Source: an uncultured Verrucomicrobiota bacterium (GTDB lineage Bacteria > Verrucomicrobiota > Verrucomicrobiia > Limisphaerales > UBA9464). From it: 8,557 bases of DNA. The notes below the pieces were generated by a model, which searched no databases, was not told the origin of the DNA, and saw only the letters and a program-made list of their open reading frames with translations. Position numbers and translations under genes: made by a program. The stretch's first letter is position 1. Each line of letters starts with the position of its first letter. This document shows positions 1 to 8,175 of the stretch, piece by piece. The stretch is from assembly GCA_903930165.1 (NCBI GenBank), contig CAIYXO010000307.1, positions 1-8,557 of the forward strand, given 5' to 3'.

Positions 1-14
1 AGCCTGCGGTGGAG

Positions 15-33
15 ACGGTGCCGAAGGAACCGT
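15..33 (-). terminator. Terminator-like hairpin after the carbonic anhydrase gene
   Basis: On the minus strand an 8-bp stem with one mismatch and a 3-nt loop (ACGGTTCC / GGCACCGT) begins 11 nt after the stop codon of the carbonic anhydrase-like gene. There is no U-tract after it, so intrinsic termination is only a possibility. The rest of positions 1-43 shows no supportable gene. Confidence 0.25.
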
Positions 34-43
34 TTGCGTCCGG

Positions 44-598
44 TCAGGAGGCGCACGGTGCACCGACCTGGATGCCGTGTCTCAGGCAGTAGCCGCCGTT
101 GACGACATATTTGTCGGCCCAGTGCTTGAGACCCTGCTGTTCCTCCGGACGGAGCTGGCGGACGACCTTCGCCGGGGAGCCGAGCACCATCGAGCCGGGT
201 GGAATCCGCATGCCCGGGGTGACCAGGGCGTTGGCGCCGACGAGGGATCGGGCGCCGACGACCGCGCCGTCGAGCACCGTGGCCCCCATTCCGATGAGGC
301 ATTCGTCGCCGATGGTGCAGGCGTGGACGTTCGCGGAATGGCCGATGGTGACGAAATCGCCGACGAGGCAGGGGAAGTCGTCGGCGAGGTGGAGCACCGC
401 GTTGTCCTGCACGTTCGTGCCTCGACCGAGGACGATGCGGTTGATGTCGCCGCGGAGCACGGCGCCGTACCAGACGCTGCACTGGTCGCCGAGGGTCACG
501 TCCCCGAGCACCACCGCGGTGCGGGCGATGTAGACGTCGAGGCCGAGGACCGGTTGGCGGCGGAGATGGGTGTCGAGGCGGCGGATCAGGTCTTCCAT
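44..598 (-). CDS. Gamma-class carbonic anhydrase-like hexapeptide-repeat protein (YrdA/CaiE/PaaY type)
   Basis: This encodes a 184-aa left-handed beta-helix protein of the gamma carbonic anhydrase family, expected to be a cytoplasmic trimer that binds a metal between subunits. Isoleucine/valine-rich hexapeptide repeats run from about residue 27 to 145. The three histidines that ligate the metal in this family are present at H70 (AVLH) and at H87 and H92 (GHSANVH). The conserved arginine/aspartate pair is also there (LRGD, R49 and D51), as are Q64 and D65. The spacing between the first two histidines is short, as in bacterial YrdA-like proteins, and the long acidic loop of the archaeal enzyme Cam is missing. 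Hydratase activity therefore cannot be assumed. The ATG at 598 is chosen because it opens the family's usual N-terminus; the reading frame stays open further upstream but runs over the ABC gene. No Shine-Dalgarno sequence precedes it. It lies 34 bp after the ABC exporter gene and is probably the last gene of the operon. Confidence 0.9.
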   Translation of the reverse strand: MEDLIRRLDTHLRRQPVLGLDVYIARTAVVLGDVTLGDQCSVWYGAVLRGDINRIVLGRGTNVQDNAVLHLADDFPCLVGDFVTIGHSANVHACTIGDECLIGMGATVLDGAVVGARSLVGANALVTPGMRIPPGSMVLGSPAKVVRQLRPEEQQGLKHWADKYVVNGGYCLRHGIQVGAPCAS

Positions 599-632
599 GA
601 TGGTGGTGCTTGCGGGGTTCCGGTGGCCCGGG

Positions 633-2441
633 TCATTCGGAGGCGGCGGCGGTGGCTTCCTGTGCGCGATGGAGACGGGCGTAGAGCCCGTCGTGGGCGA
701 GCAGTTCCGCGTGGCGTCCGCGCTCGACGATCTCGCCGGCGCGCAGGACGAGGATGAGGTCGGCGTCGCGGATGGTGCCGAGCCGGTGGGCGATGACGAA
801 GGAGGTACGGTGCGACATGAGCCGGCGGAGGGCCTCCTGGATGAGGCGCTCGGTGGCGGTGTCGACGCTGGCGGTGGCCTCGTCGAGGATGAGGATCGGG
901 GCGTCCTTGAGCAGGGCGCGGGCGATGCTGATGCGCTGCTTCTCACCGACGCTCAACCGGACGCCACGTTCGCCGACCTCGGTGTCGAAGCCGTTCGGAA
1001 GGCGTCGGATGAACTCGGCGGCGTTCGCGGCCTCGGCGGCGGCCTCGAGTTCCGCAGGCGTGGCGTCCAGCCGGCCGTAGAGGATGTTCTCCCGAATGGT
1101 GCCGTTGAAGAGGAACGGCTCCTGGCTCACCACGGCGATCTGGGAGCGCAGGTGGGCCAGCGGGATCTCCCGGAGATCCTGGCCGTCGACGGTGATCCTG
1201 CCGCTTGAGGCCTCGTAGAAGCGGGGGAGGAGGTTCACCAGGGTCGACTTGCCGGCGCCGGTCGGACCGACGAGGGCGATCGTTTGGCCGGCCTCGGCCC
1301 TCAGCGAAACGTGGCGCACGGCGTCGGGACGGCCTTCGTAGGCCGCGGAGACGTCCTCGAAGACGACCTCGCCGCGGAAACGAGTGGGCGGCGTGGACAC
1401 GGATTCCCCGGCGGCTCCGGCTTCGGTTTCCGAGTCGAGGATGTCGAAGACCCGTTCACCGGCGGCCCGGGCGGACTGGGACATCTGGTTGAGGGAATGC
1501 AGGACGGCCAGCGGGGCGTAGAACATCCCCAGGAAGAGGAGGAATTCCACGAGGGCGCCGGGAGTCATGGAACCGGCGAGGACCTTGCGTCCGCCGATCC
1601 ACAGGACGAGGACGGTCCCGATGGCGGACGCGAACTGCATGGCGGGATTGTAGGCGGCCCAGGCACGCATGATCTCCAGGTTGCCGGAGCGGAGGGCGTC
1701 GGCGCGGCGTGCGAATCGGGCGTCCTCGTGGCGTTCACGTCCGAAGAGCTTGATCTGGCGGACGCCCTGGAGGTTGTCCATGAGCAGTGCGTTGAGGGCG
1801 CTGCTGGCCTTGCTGCGGGTCCGGTAGCGGCCGGCGGCCGTCGAGGTGTACCAGATCGCGCCGCCGACGAGCAGGGGGATTGGCGCCAGCGCCACCGCGG
1901 CAAGGGCGGGGTCGTTGAGGAAGAGCAGGACCGCGACGCCGACGATGCCGAGCACCGCCACGACGCCCTGTTCCGTGCCGTCGATGAGCAGGCGTTCCAT
2001 GGCGCCGACGTCCTCGATCACGCGGGTCATCAGGTCGCCCGTGGCGCGATGGTCGAACCAGGCGGGCCGGAGGCGCTGGAGCTTGGAGTAGAGCTCACAG
2101 CGGATGTCGAAGATCACGTTCTGCTCGAACCGGTTGTTCAGGTGGATCCGGAGCGAGTTGAACAGGTCGCGTGCCGCGAAGGCGGCCAGGAGCGCGAGGA
2201 TCGCCCTACCCAACAGGTCGTGGCGGCCCTGCGCGACGACGTCGTCGAGCACATGCCGAGTGAGCTTGGGAAAGGCGAAGGCGGCGATCTGACCCAAGAT
2301 GGCGCAGGAGATGGTGCCGAGGGCGAGCCACGGATACGGGCGCAGGTACCGCAGTACGCGGCGGACGATCTCGTAGGTGGTGCGGGGTTGGACGGAGAAG
2401 CGCCCCTTGGCCTCTCCCTGGACGTGGGCGAGATAATGCAC
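633..2441 (-). CDS. ABC exporter, fused permease and ATPase (MsbA/ABCB-like)
   Basis: This 602-aa half-transporter should dimerise in the inner membrane and export a hydrophobic or lipidic substrate, or a drug, using ATP. Residues about 30-320 form a type IV (ABC exporter) transmembrane domain with about six hydrophobic segments, near 35-57, 77-92, 150-175, 178-197, 268-290 and 293-315. The ATPase domain, about 355-595, is complete: Walker A GPTGAGKST (392-400), Q-loop Q440, signature LSVGEKQ (496-502), Walker B ILILDEA (516-522) with its glutamate, D-loop SVD, and switch histidine H552 (IAHR). The signature reads LSVGEKQ rather than LSGGQ, a variant found in many exporters. The start is a GTG at 2441, only 3 bp after the stop of the DUF4336 gene, which suggests translational coupling; no Shine-Dalgarno motif is visible. 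Length is normal for MsbA-like proteins. The substrate cannot be read from the sequence, and the lipid A flippase role of MsbA should not be assumed. Confidence 0.95.
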   Translation of the reverse strand: MHYLAHVQGEAKGRFSVQPRTTYEIVRRVLRYLRPYPWLALGTISCAILGQIAAFAFPKLTRHVLDDVVAQGRHDLLGRAILALLAAFAARDLFNSLRIHLNNRFEQNVIFDIRCELYSKLQRLRPAWFDHRATGDLMTRVIEDVGAMERLLIDGTEQGVVAVLGIVGVAVLLFLNDPALAAVALAPIPLLVGGAIWYTSTAAGRYRTRSKASSALNALLMDNLQGVRQIKLFGRERHEDARFARRADALRSGNLEIMRAWAAYNPAMQFASAIGTVLVLWIGGRKVLAGSMTPGALVEFLLFLGMFYAPLAVLHSLNQMSQSARAAGERVFDILDSETEAGAAGESVSTPPTRFRGEVVFEDVSAAYEGRPDAVRHVSLRAEAGQTIALVGPTGAGKSTLVNLLPRFYEASSGRITVDGQDLREIPLAHLRSQIAVVSQEPFLFNGTIRENILYGRLDATPAELEAAAEAANAAEFIRRLPNGFDTEVGERGVRLSVGEKQRISIARALLKDAPILILDEATASVDTATERLIQEALRRLMSHRTSFVIAHRLGTIRDADLILVLRAGEIVERGRHAELLAHDGLYARLHRAQEATAAASE

Positions 2442-2444
2442 GGG

Positions 2445-3179
2445 TTAACCGGAAATGGACTCTTCGGAGGCGGTGTCGCCGCCCTGGGGAAAGGCGTTCG
2501 GCAGCCAGGACCAGGCGGTGGCGAAGAGCGCACGGGTTCCCTGTCCGACGACGGGGTTGCCGTGGCCCATGAGCAGCCTGTCGAACTCCCAGGTCAGGAT
2601 CCGACGGATGGAGTCGGCGACGGCCTCCTTGTCCTTCATCTGCGAACGGTACAGCCGGCTCACCGCGAGCTTGCCGTGGATGCCGTTGGCGCGGGCGAGC
2701 ATCGCGGTGGCGAAGTCCACGTCGGCGGGCAGGTTGAACACCGCATCCGCCACGATCAGCGTTCGCGAAGGGCGGTGGCGGTAGACCAGTTCGTTCACCG
2801 ACGGCATGCCTCCGATGAGTTCGATGTCGAACACGTCGCCCCATTCCGGGTTGCCCTCCGCGGAGAGGTCCCCGGTGAAGGGGAACTTGCTGTCGGTGCG
2901 GAGCCCGGGTGCCGCCCAGAACAGCGCGGTGCGGCAGGCGGCCCGCCATCCCTCGAGATACAGGTCGTGAAAGCGGTTCGGAGCCACGACGTGACGGACC
3001 ACGCCGAGGGTGCCGAGCTCGGCTTCCAGTTCCGTCGACCATTCCACGGGTGAATGGATCCAGAGGCCGTTGGTGCCAAGGCGGACGACCGTCATCCGGT
3101 GGCCGAGTTCCATACCGGCGACGCGGAGGGGGTGGCTGCATTCCCAGATCTCGGGGGCAACGGCTTTGAGAAGGCTCAT
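2445..3179 (-). CDS. DUF4336 domain protein, metallo-beta-lactamase-like fold
   Basis: This 244-aa protein resembles the DUF4336 family, which is related to the metallo-beta-lactamase fold and is of unknown function. Visible landmarks are VVAPNRFHDLYLEGW (about 64-78), the run RTLIVADAVFNL (139-150), which resembles the strand carrying the metal-bridging aspartate in metallo-beta-lactamases, and LLMGHGNPV (202-210), which resembles their last metal histidine. The classical HxHxDH motif is absent; candidate ligands are H71, D145 and H206. There is no signal peptide, so it is probably cytoplasmic. The ATG at 3179 is chosen because it gives the usual family N-terminus (MSLLKAVAPEIWE) and because the longer open frame runs into the next gene. 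No Shine-Dalgarno motif precedes it. It lies between the flavoprotein gene (40 bp gap) and the ABC exporter gene (3 bp gap), so it is probably co-transcribed with both. No substrate is suggested by its neighbours. Confidence 0.8.
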   Translation of the reverse strand: MSLLKAVAPEIWECSHPLRVAGMELGHRMTVVRLGTNGLWIHSPVEWSTELEAELGTLGVVRHVVAPNRFHDLYLEGWRAACRTALFWAAPGLRTDSKFPFTGDLSAEGNPEWGDVFDIELIGGMPSVNELVYRHRPSRTLIVADAVFNLPADVDFATAMLARANGIHGKLAVSRLYRSQMKDKEAVADSIRRILTWEFDRLLMGHGNPVVGQGTRALFATAWSWLPNAFPQGGDTASEESISG

Positions 3180-3219
3180 GGAGTTTGTGTCGGACGGGGC
3201 TGGGTGCAGACGGAACGGG

Positions 3220-3795
3220 TCACGGCGCGGCCCAGTGGCCTTCCCAGGCGTCGCGATCCCAACGGAAGCGGGCGCGACGATGGCCGGATTCGCCCAGATG
3301 CAGCCAGTCGAGTTCCCGGATGGTGGTGACCAGCACGGCGAAGTTGTCCATGGGACGGTCGCCGAACGGGATCTCCCAAGGCAGGGCGATGCGTTCGCCG
3401 GGTTTCGGAGTCGAGGCGTACAGGCGTCGGCTCGACTGGGGCATCTCCCGCCAGATGCGGTGGGCGAGGTCGTTGTTGATGTTGACCCGCGTTTCGCCCC
3501 GCGCGCGCAGCTGTACACGGGCTACGGGATCGTAGAAGCACCAGGCCGCGACGGAGTTGATGTGCAGTTCAGCCACCTTCCGCGTGCGGTGGTCGGAAAA
3601 GCAGATCAGCGCACGGGACTGGGGATCGGCCTCGCGCAGCACGACGGTCCGCGCGTCGGGCTCGCCCAGTCCGAAGGACGCCAACACCGGCGTCCTCCAC
3701 GCGAAGGAGTGGTCGGTGGTCGCGGTGGCGAGGGCTTCCCAGATCTGGGTGTGCAGGATCTCGAGGTCGTCCTCGGACCAGGGGATGGCATTCAT
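3220..3795 (-). CDS. Pyridoxamine 5'-phosphate oxidase-like FMN-binding protein
   Basis: This 191-aa protein has the split-barrel flavin-binding pattern of the pyridoxamine 5'-phosphate oxidase superfamily. R49-TVVLR (49-54), CFSDHRTRKVAEL (65-77) and ARVQLRARGE (92-101) match the places where PdxH contacts the FMN phosphate and ring; Q95 lines up with the conserved Q of the PdxH RQV motif. The C-terminus (DWLHLGESGHRRARFRWD, then W...P at the end) resembles the PdxH tail that contacts the substrate, but the exact RLHDR motif of true PdxH is replaced by HRRARF. It is therefore more likely a general flavin oxidoreductase or heme/FMN-binding relative (for example the Alr4036-type group) than the vitamin B6 enzyme. 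It has no signal peptide. The ATG at 3795 lies 12 bp after the DUF4380 stop codon, without a Shine-Dalgarno motif, so the two genes probably share a transcript. Confidence 0.85.
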   Translation of the reverse strand: MNAIPWSEDDLEILHTQIWEALATATTDHSFAWRTPVLASFGLGEPDARTVVLREADPQSRALICFSDHRTRKVAELHINSVAAWCFYDPVARVQLRARGETRVNINNDLAHRIWREMPQSSRRLYASTPKPGERIALPWEIPFGDRPMDNFAVLVTTIRELDWLHLGESGHRRARFRWDRDAWEGHWAAP

Positions 3796-3807
3796 CGGGA
3801 GCTTGGA

Positions 3808-4758
3808 TCAGCGGAGCAGGGCGGTGGCCTCGGCCTCGGGCGTCGGCTTCCTGCGTCGGAACATCGTGTAGGTGTTGGTGGCCGAGATCGAGTCCCCAAG
3901 CGACAGGGTCTTCAGCGGCCCCAGGGTCTCCAGCTCGACGTATCGTGCCGGATCCCCGTTGGTGTAGACCTCGGCGCTGCACCCGCCGTCCGGGTAGGTC
4001 GCCTCGGGGTCCCGGGGACATTCGACCATCATGACGGCCGACTTTCCCACCCAGAGCATCCGGGAGGCGTCGTTGCCGATTTTGTGGCCGACCTTTGGGT
4101 CCCGCTCCATCGACACGCGGCGGAACGCGAAACGGAGGAATGGACTCGGCCATTCCCAGGTCTTGGCCAATCCGCCGGGAAAACGGGTCCGCTGCGGGAT
4201 CGGAAGGAACACCTTCTCGGGATCCTTCAGTTGGCTGATCACCCAGACCGCGACCTCCACCGGGTCCCCCTGGACCTTCTGGTAGGTGGTGACGATGCGC
4301 ATCACGGGGCGGCCCTCGTCGAGGCTGATGCGGCGTTCGGTGCGGATGCCGAACTTCGGACTGGCCGGCGAGACCAGGAGGAAGCCTCCACGTCCGTCCG
4401 GCATGCCATCGAGGACCTGCCGGTCGAAGATGTCGGGCGGGGGCCAGTCCCAAGCGGACTGGGGTGCCGGCCAAGTTTTGTCGCCGCCGAAGCTGCCAGG
4501 GGTCGACCAGGGTTGCTCCGGCATCGGCTTTCCGGCGAGGTCGGGATTCTCCCAGAAGACGCCTTCCTCGTCCCGGAATCCGAACTGCATGACCCGCCCG
4601 ACCGCGGGGACGACCACAGCTCGGACTAGACCGTTGTCGAGGGTCCAGGCACCGGACCAACCCCGGTAGGCGCCGGCGACGACTTCGGTTGCACGGAGTC
4701 CCTGCTGGGCGGCCCCGAGGAGGATCAGTCCGGCGACGAGACGTCGAAGGCGGTGCAT
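3808..4758 (-). CDS. Exported DUF4380 domain protein
   Basis: This 316-aa protein begins with a signal peptide: MHRLRR is followed by a hydrophobic stretch LVAGLILLGAA and a probable cleavage near LRA-T (residue 23). It should be exported to the periplasm or beyond. The rest resembles DUF4380, a beta-rich family of unknown function thought to be related in fold to galactose mutarotases. Typical features are NGLVRAVVVPAVGRVMQFGF (42-61), where a carbohydrate-mutarotase-like strand pair begins, the motif GGDKTWPAP (91-99) and the C-terminal LSLGDSISATNTYTMF (285-300). The family is common in Verrucomicrobiota and Planctomycetota, which supports the guess about the host. A sugar-related role is an inference from the fold. 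The ATG at 4758 sits directly before the signal peptide; an AAGGA lies 13 nt upstream, too far for a convincing ribosome binding site. It is the first gene of the probable five-gene operon ending at the carbonic anhydrase. Confidence 0.82.
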   Translation of the reverse strand: MHRLRRLVAGLILLGAAQQGLRATEVVAGAYRGWSGAWTLDNGLVRAVVVPAVGRVMQFGFRDEEGVFWENPDLAGKPMPEQPWSTPGSFGGDKTWPAPQSAWDWPPPDIFDRQVLDGMPDGRGGFLLVSPASPKFGIRTERRISLDEGRPVMRIVTTYQKVQGDPVEVAVWVISQLKDPEKVFLPIPQRTRFPGGLAKTWEWPSPFLRFAFRRVSMERDPKVGHKIGNDASRMLWVGKSAVMMVECPRDPEATYPDGGCSAEVYTNGDPARYVELETLGPLKTLSLGDSISATNTYTMFRRRKPTPEAEATALLR

Positions 4759-4821
4759 CGGACGGATGATGTCCTTTGCACCGCCTCGATCAACCGGGAA
4801 GCCGGGGTTCTGGCAGGGTTG

Positions 4822-4852
4822 CGCCTCCGCGATTCCCGCGGCCGCGGAGGCG
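4822..4852 (-). terminator. GC-rich hairpin after the HtrA-type protease gene
   Basis: A perfect 10-bp inverted repeat (CGCCTCCGCG / CGCGGAGGCG) with an 11-nt loop starts 7 nt after the protease stop codon. It is positioned as a transcription terminator between the protease and the DUF4380 gene. No U-tract follows on the minus strand, so intrinsic termination is unproven. The remainder of the 101-bp spacer must hold any promoter of the downstream operon; I see no convincing -35/-10 pair there. Confidence 0.45.
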
Positions 4853-4859
4853 GACCTGT

Positions 4860-6373
<1,514 letters not shown>

Positions 6374-6377
<4 letters not shown>

Positions 6378-6463
6378 CGTCCGATCCCCGCGGGAACCAT
6401 TCCCGGTTCGGGGAAGCGGGCGGACCGTCGTCGCGCCTCCTGTCGGCATCCTTTCGCCGACAT
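6374..6463 (-). other. Possible upstream ORF whose stop overlaps the protease start codon
   Basis: A 29-codon frame starts with ATG at 6463 (MSAKGCRQEARRRSARF...) and ends with a TGA at 6376-6374 that overlaps the protease ATG in the form ATGA. An internal ATG at 6400 gives an 8-codon version (MVPAGIGR). The peptide is arginine-rich and resembles nothing I recognise. Neither start has a Shine-Dalgarno motif. The frame is part of a longer open stretch in GC-rich DNA, so it may be chance; translational coupling to the protease is the alternative. Confidence 0.2.
6436..6462 (-). promoter_or_regulatory. Leader hairpin followed by an isolated AGGAGG upstream of the protease gene
   Basis: On the minus strand a perfect 7-bp stem (TGTCGGC at 6462-6456, GCCGACA at 6447-6441) encloses the 8-nt loop GAAAGGAT. 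It runs directly into AGGAGG (6441-6436), a full match to the usual anti-Shine-Dalgarno sequence. No ATG, GTG or TTG lies in the window where that site could act, and the protease start is 58 nt further on. The structure lies within the probable 5' untranslated region. A regulatory role is inference. Confidence 0.25.
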
Positions 6464-6488
6464 TACAGATTTGAAAGGTGGGGAGTGT

Positions 6489-6500
6489 TGCCCCGGGGCA
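6489..6500. promoter_or_regulatory. 12-bp perfect palindrome between the MFS gene and the protease gene
   Basis: TGCCCCGGGGCA is a perfect palindrome beginning 4 bp after the MFS stop codon. It could be an operator for the protease promoter, or simply chance in GC-rich DNA. An AT-richer patch (6462-6477) lies just downstream, where a promoter could be, but I see no good -35/-10 pair. Confidence 0.15.
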
Positions 6501-6503
6501 GAC

Positions 6504-7751
6504 TCAGTCGCGGGGTTCGGGCAGCCAGAGGGAGACGATGGCCGCCGGCAGGAACAAGACCGCGGCGTAGAGCAGGGCCTGCCGGACGTCGCCGACCTTG
6601 GTGAAGAGGCCGAAGAAGACGGTGCCGCCGGCGGCGACGAGCCGTCCGAAGTTGTAGCAGAATCCCGCGCCGGTGGTGCGGAGGAGCGTCGGGAAGAGGG
6701 GAGGCAGGCACATGGTGAACAGTCCGAAGACCCCTTGGCAGAGGCCGATGACGAAGAACCCGGCGAGCACCGCGTCGTGGGACATGGGGCGTAGGAAGGT
6801 CGCTCCCATGGCGATGCCGTAGAGCACGCAGAACAGGACCACCGTGCGCCGGTAGCCATGGCGGCGGGCCACCCAGGCGGCGAGATAGTTCCCGATGATG
6901 GATCCGACCATGAGCACGACCAGCGCGACGACCGCGGCGCGGTTCTGTCCGGCGGCGGGCAGGTCACGGACCTCGGGCAGGTCGCGGATGTACTTCTGCT
7001 GCCAGAACATGAAGGTCCAGTGGGCGGTGAGGGAAACCCCGCAGATCGCGAGAACGATCCAGGTGGTGGAGGCGACCGGGCTCCGGAACAGGTCCGAGAG
7101 GCCTGGTGCCGGCCCGGAGTCCTTCCGGGCGGCGTGCCATTCGTCGGTTTCCGGGACGGCGCGGCGGATCCAGAGGACGATCAACGCGGGGAACACGCCG
7201 ACGAGGAAGATGTAGCGCGGCTCCGACTGCTCGAAGAGGAAGCCGAAGAAGCAGGCGAGGAGGACCCCCATGTTGACGGCGGTCTGGAGCGTCGCCGCGA
7301 TCCAGGGCCGCCAGCTTCGGGGCCAGGTTTCGGAAAGCAGCGATGCGCCGACCGCCCATTCCCCGCCGATTCCCAGGGCCGAAAGGAAGCGGAAGGCGAG
7401 CAGGTGCCACCATTCCGTCGAGACCGCCGAAAGGCCGGTGAAGCCCGCGTAGCAGAGGATGGTGAGGCACAGGGCACGGCTGCGTCCGAGAAGGTCGCCG
7501 ATCCTGCCGAAGAACGCTCCGCCCAGGGCCCATCCGACGAGGAATGCCGCATTGATGAGGGCACCCTTCTCGCCGACTTCCTTGTCGGTCCTGGGGAGGC
7601 TCAGCAACTGGGCCACGAACGGGGTCGCGACCAGCGTGTAGATGTGCATGTCCAGACCGTCGAACATCCAGCCCAGCCACGCGGCCAGCCCGGACTTCTT
7701 CTGCTGGGACGAGAGGTCGGCAATGCGGACGGCTTCGGATTGCGGGGGCAT
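6504..7751 (-). CDS. MFS transporter, aromatic acid/sialate:H+ symporter-like
   Basis: This 415-aa protein has about 12 hydrophobic segments and belongs to the major facilitator superfamily; it should move a small organic solute across the inner membrane with protons. The first half shows the family signatures: GWMFDGLDMHIYTL in helix 1 (D31 and D34), motif A GRIGDLLGRSR (82-92) between helices 2 and 3, and FRFLSALGIGGEWAVG (120-135) in helix 4. The second half has LFPTLLRTTGAGFCYNFGR (352-370), typical of the AAHS and sialate:H+ symporter groups. The second copy of motif A is degenerate (AAWVARRHGYRR, 291-302), which is common. A central cytoplasmic loop lies around 200-228. The substrate cannot be told: aromatic acids, sialic acid and other carboxylates are candidates, and no catabolic genes are adjacent. 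The ATG at 7751 is the natural start; no Shine-Dalgarno motif precedes it. It is divergent from the TMEM14 gene across 102 bp. Confidence 0.92.
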   Translation of the reverse strand: MPPQSEAVRIADLSSQQKKSGLAAWLGWMFDGLDMHIYTLVATPFVAQLLSLPRTDKEVGEKGALINAAFLVGWALGGAFFGRIGDLLGRSRALCLTILCYAGFTGLSAVSTEWWHLLAFRFLSALGIGGEWAVGASLLSETWPRSWRPWIAATLQTAVNMGVLLACFFGFLFEQSEPRYIFLVGVFPALIVLWIRRAVPETDEWHAARKDSGPAPGLSDLFRSPVASTTWIVLAICGVSLTAHWTFMFWQQKYIRDLPEVRDLPAAGQNRAAVVALVVLMVGSIIGNYLAAWVARRHGYRRTVVLFCVLYGIAMGATFLRPMSHDAVLAGFFVIGLCQGVFGLFTMCLPPLFPTLLRTTGAGFCYNFGRLVAAGGTVFFGLFTKVGDVRQALLYAAVLFLPAAIVSLWLPEPRD

Positions 7752-7853
7752 GGCGGGAGGCCAGTCAACCGGACGCGCCGGTCACCCACAAGAGGCATCC
7801 TCGTCGCAGTGAGGTCTGGCGGCGGGGACGGCGGCCGGGCATGGTTTCCGGAC
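7752..7853. promoter_or_regulatory. Divergent intergenic region with a short dyad
   Basis: These 102 bp separate the starts of the MFS gene (minus) and the TMEM14 gene (plus), so promoters for both should lie here or overlap the genes. The only structure I see is a 5-bp dyad ACCGG-ACGCG-CCGGT at 7768-7782, near the MFS start, which might be an operator. No convincing -35/-10 pair is visible on either strand. Confidence 0.3.
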
Positions 7854-8168
7854 ATGACTTCGACCGCGGCCACGATCCTTTGGGTCTACATCGTCCTCCT
7901 GCTCGCGGGCGGACTCGTCGGCTTCCTCAAGGCCGGTTCCAAGGCGTCGCTGATCGCGTCGACGGTCTCGGCGGTGCCGCTGATCCTGGTCGCCTTGGCG
8001 ATCCTGCCTCCGTTGGTGGCCCACATCGGCTTGGGTGTCCTCGTGGTGGTGTTCATCAAGCGTTACACGAAGACGGGGAAGTTCATGCCGGCCGGGATGC
8101 TGGTGGCCCTTTCCGCGGTGACGGATGTGGCGTTGCTGTACCTGCACTTCGCCGCGAGAACCGCCTGA
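7854..8168 (+). CDS. TMEM14/UPF0136 family small membrane protein
   Basis: This 104-aa protein has four hydrophobic segments (about 7-25, 31-52, 53-68 and 80-99) and matches the TMEM14 family pattern: the G-rich first helix ending in GFLKAGSKASLIAST (23-37) and the motif KRYTKTGKFMPAGMLVALSA (69-88). In animals the family is mitochondrial and TMEM14C is linked to porphyrin transport; bacterial members have no assigned function, and a heme-related role here would be a guess. The ATG at 7854 is chosen because it opens the family N-terminus; the ATG at 7841 is out of frame. No Shine-Dalgarno motif is visible. The stop lies 7 bp before the helicase start, so the two may be co-transcribed. Confidence 0.85.
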   Translation: MTSTAATILWVYIVLLLAGGLVGFLKAGSKASLIASTVSAVPLILVALAILPPLVAHIGLGVLVVVFIKRYTKTGKFMPAGMLVALSAVTDVALLYLHFAARTA

Positions 8169-8175
8169 TCCCGCC

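Noticed and set aside
586..636. 16-codon ORF starting at an ATGA overlap with the ABC exporter stop codon
   Set aside because: It is out of frame with, and ends inside, the carbonic anhydrase-like gene; it is too short and featureless to support.
599..946. N-terminal extension of the carbonic anhydrase-like frame
   Set aside because: It overlaps the end of the ABC gene and translates to a Ser/Pro/Arg-rich stretch without homology to the family.
1284..3053. Plus-strand open frame of 589 codons opposite the ABC and DUF4336 genes
   Set aside because: It is a GC-rich antisense shadow: the translation is Gly/Glu/Asp/Val-rich with no domain, while the opposite strand encodes two proteins with clear motifs.
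3010..4629. Plus-strand open frame of 539 codons opposite the PPOX-like and DUF4380 genes
   Set aside because: Same reason: antisense of recognisable genes, with no family features of its own.
4759..4859. Possible promoter for the DUF4380 gene (TTGATC about 17 bp before ATCATC)
   Set aside because: The second hexamer does not resemble a -10 box, so the match is no better than chance.
6858..7853. Upstream extension of the TMEM14 frame, giving a 436-aa protein
   Set aside because: The extension is antisense to the MFS gene and is charged, low-complexity sequence; the TMEM14 family is about 100 aa and starts at 7854.
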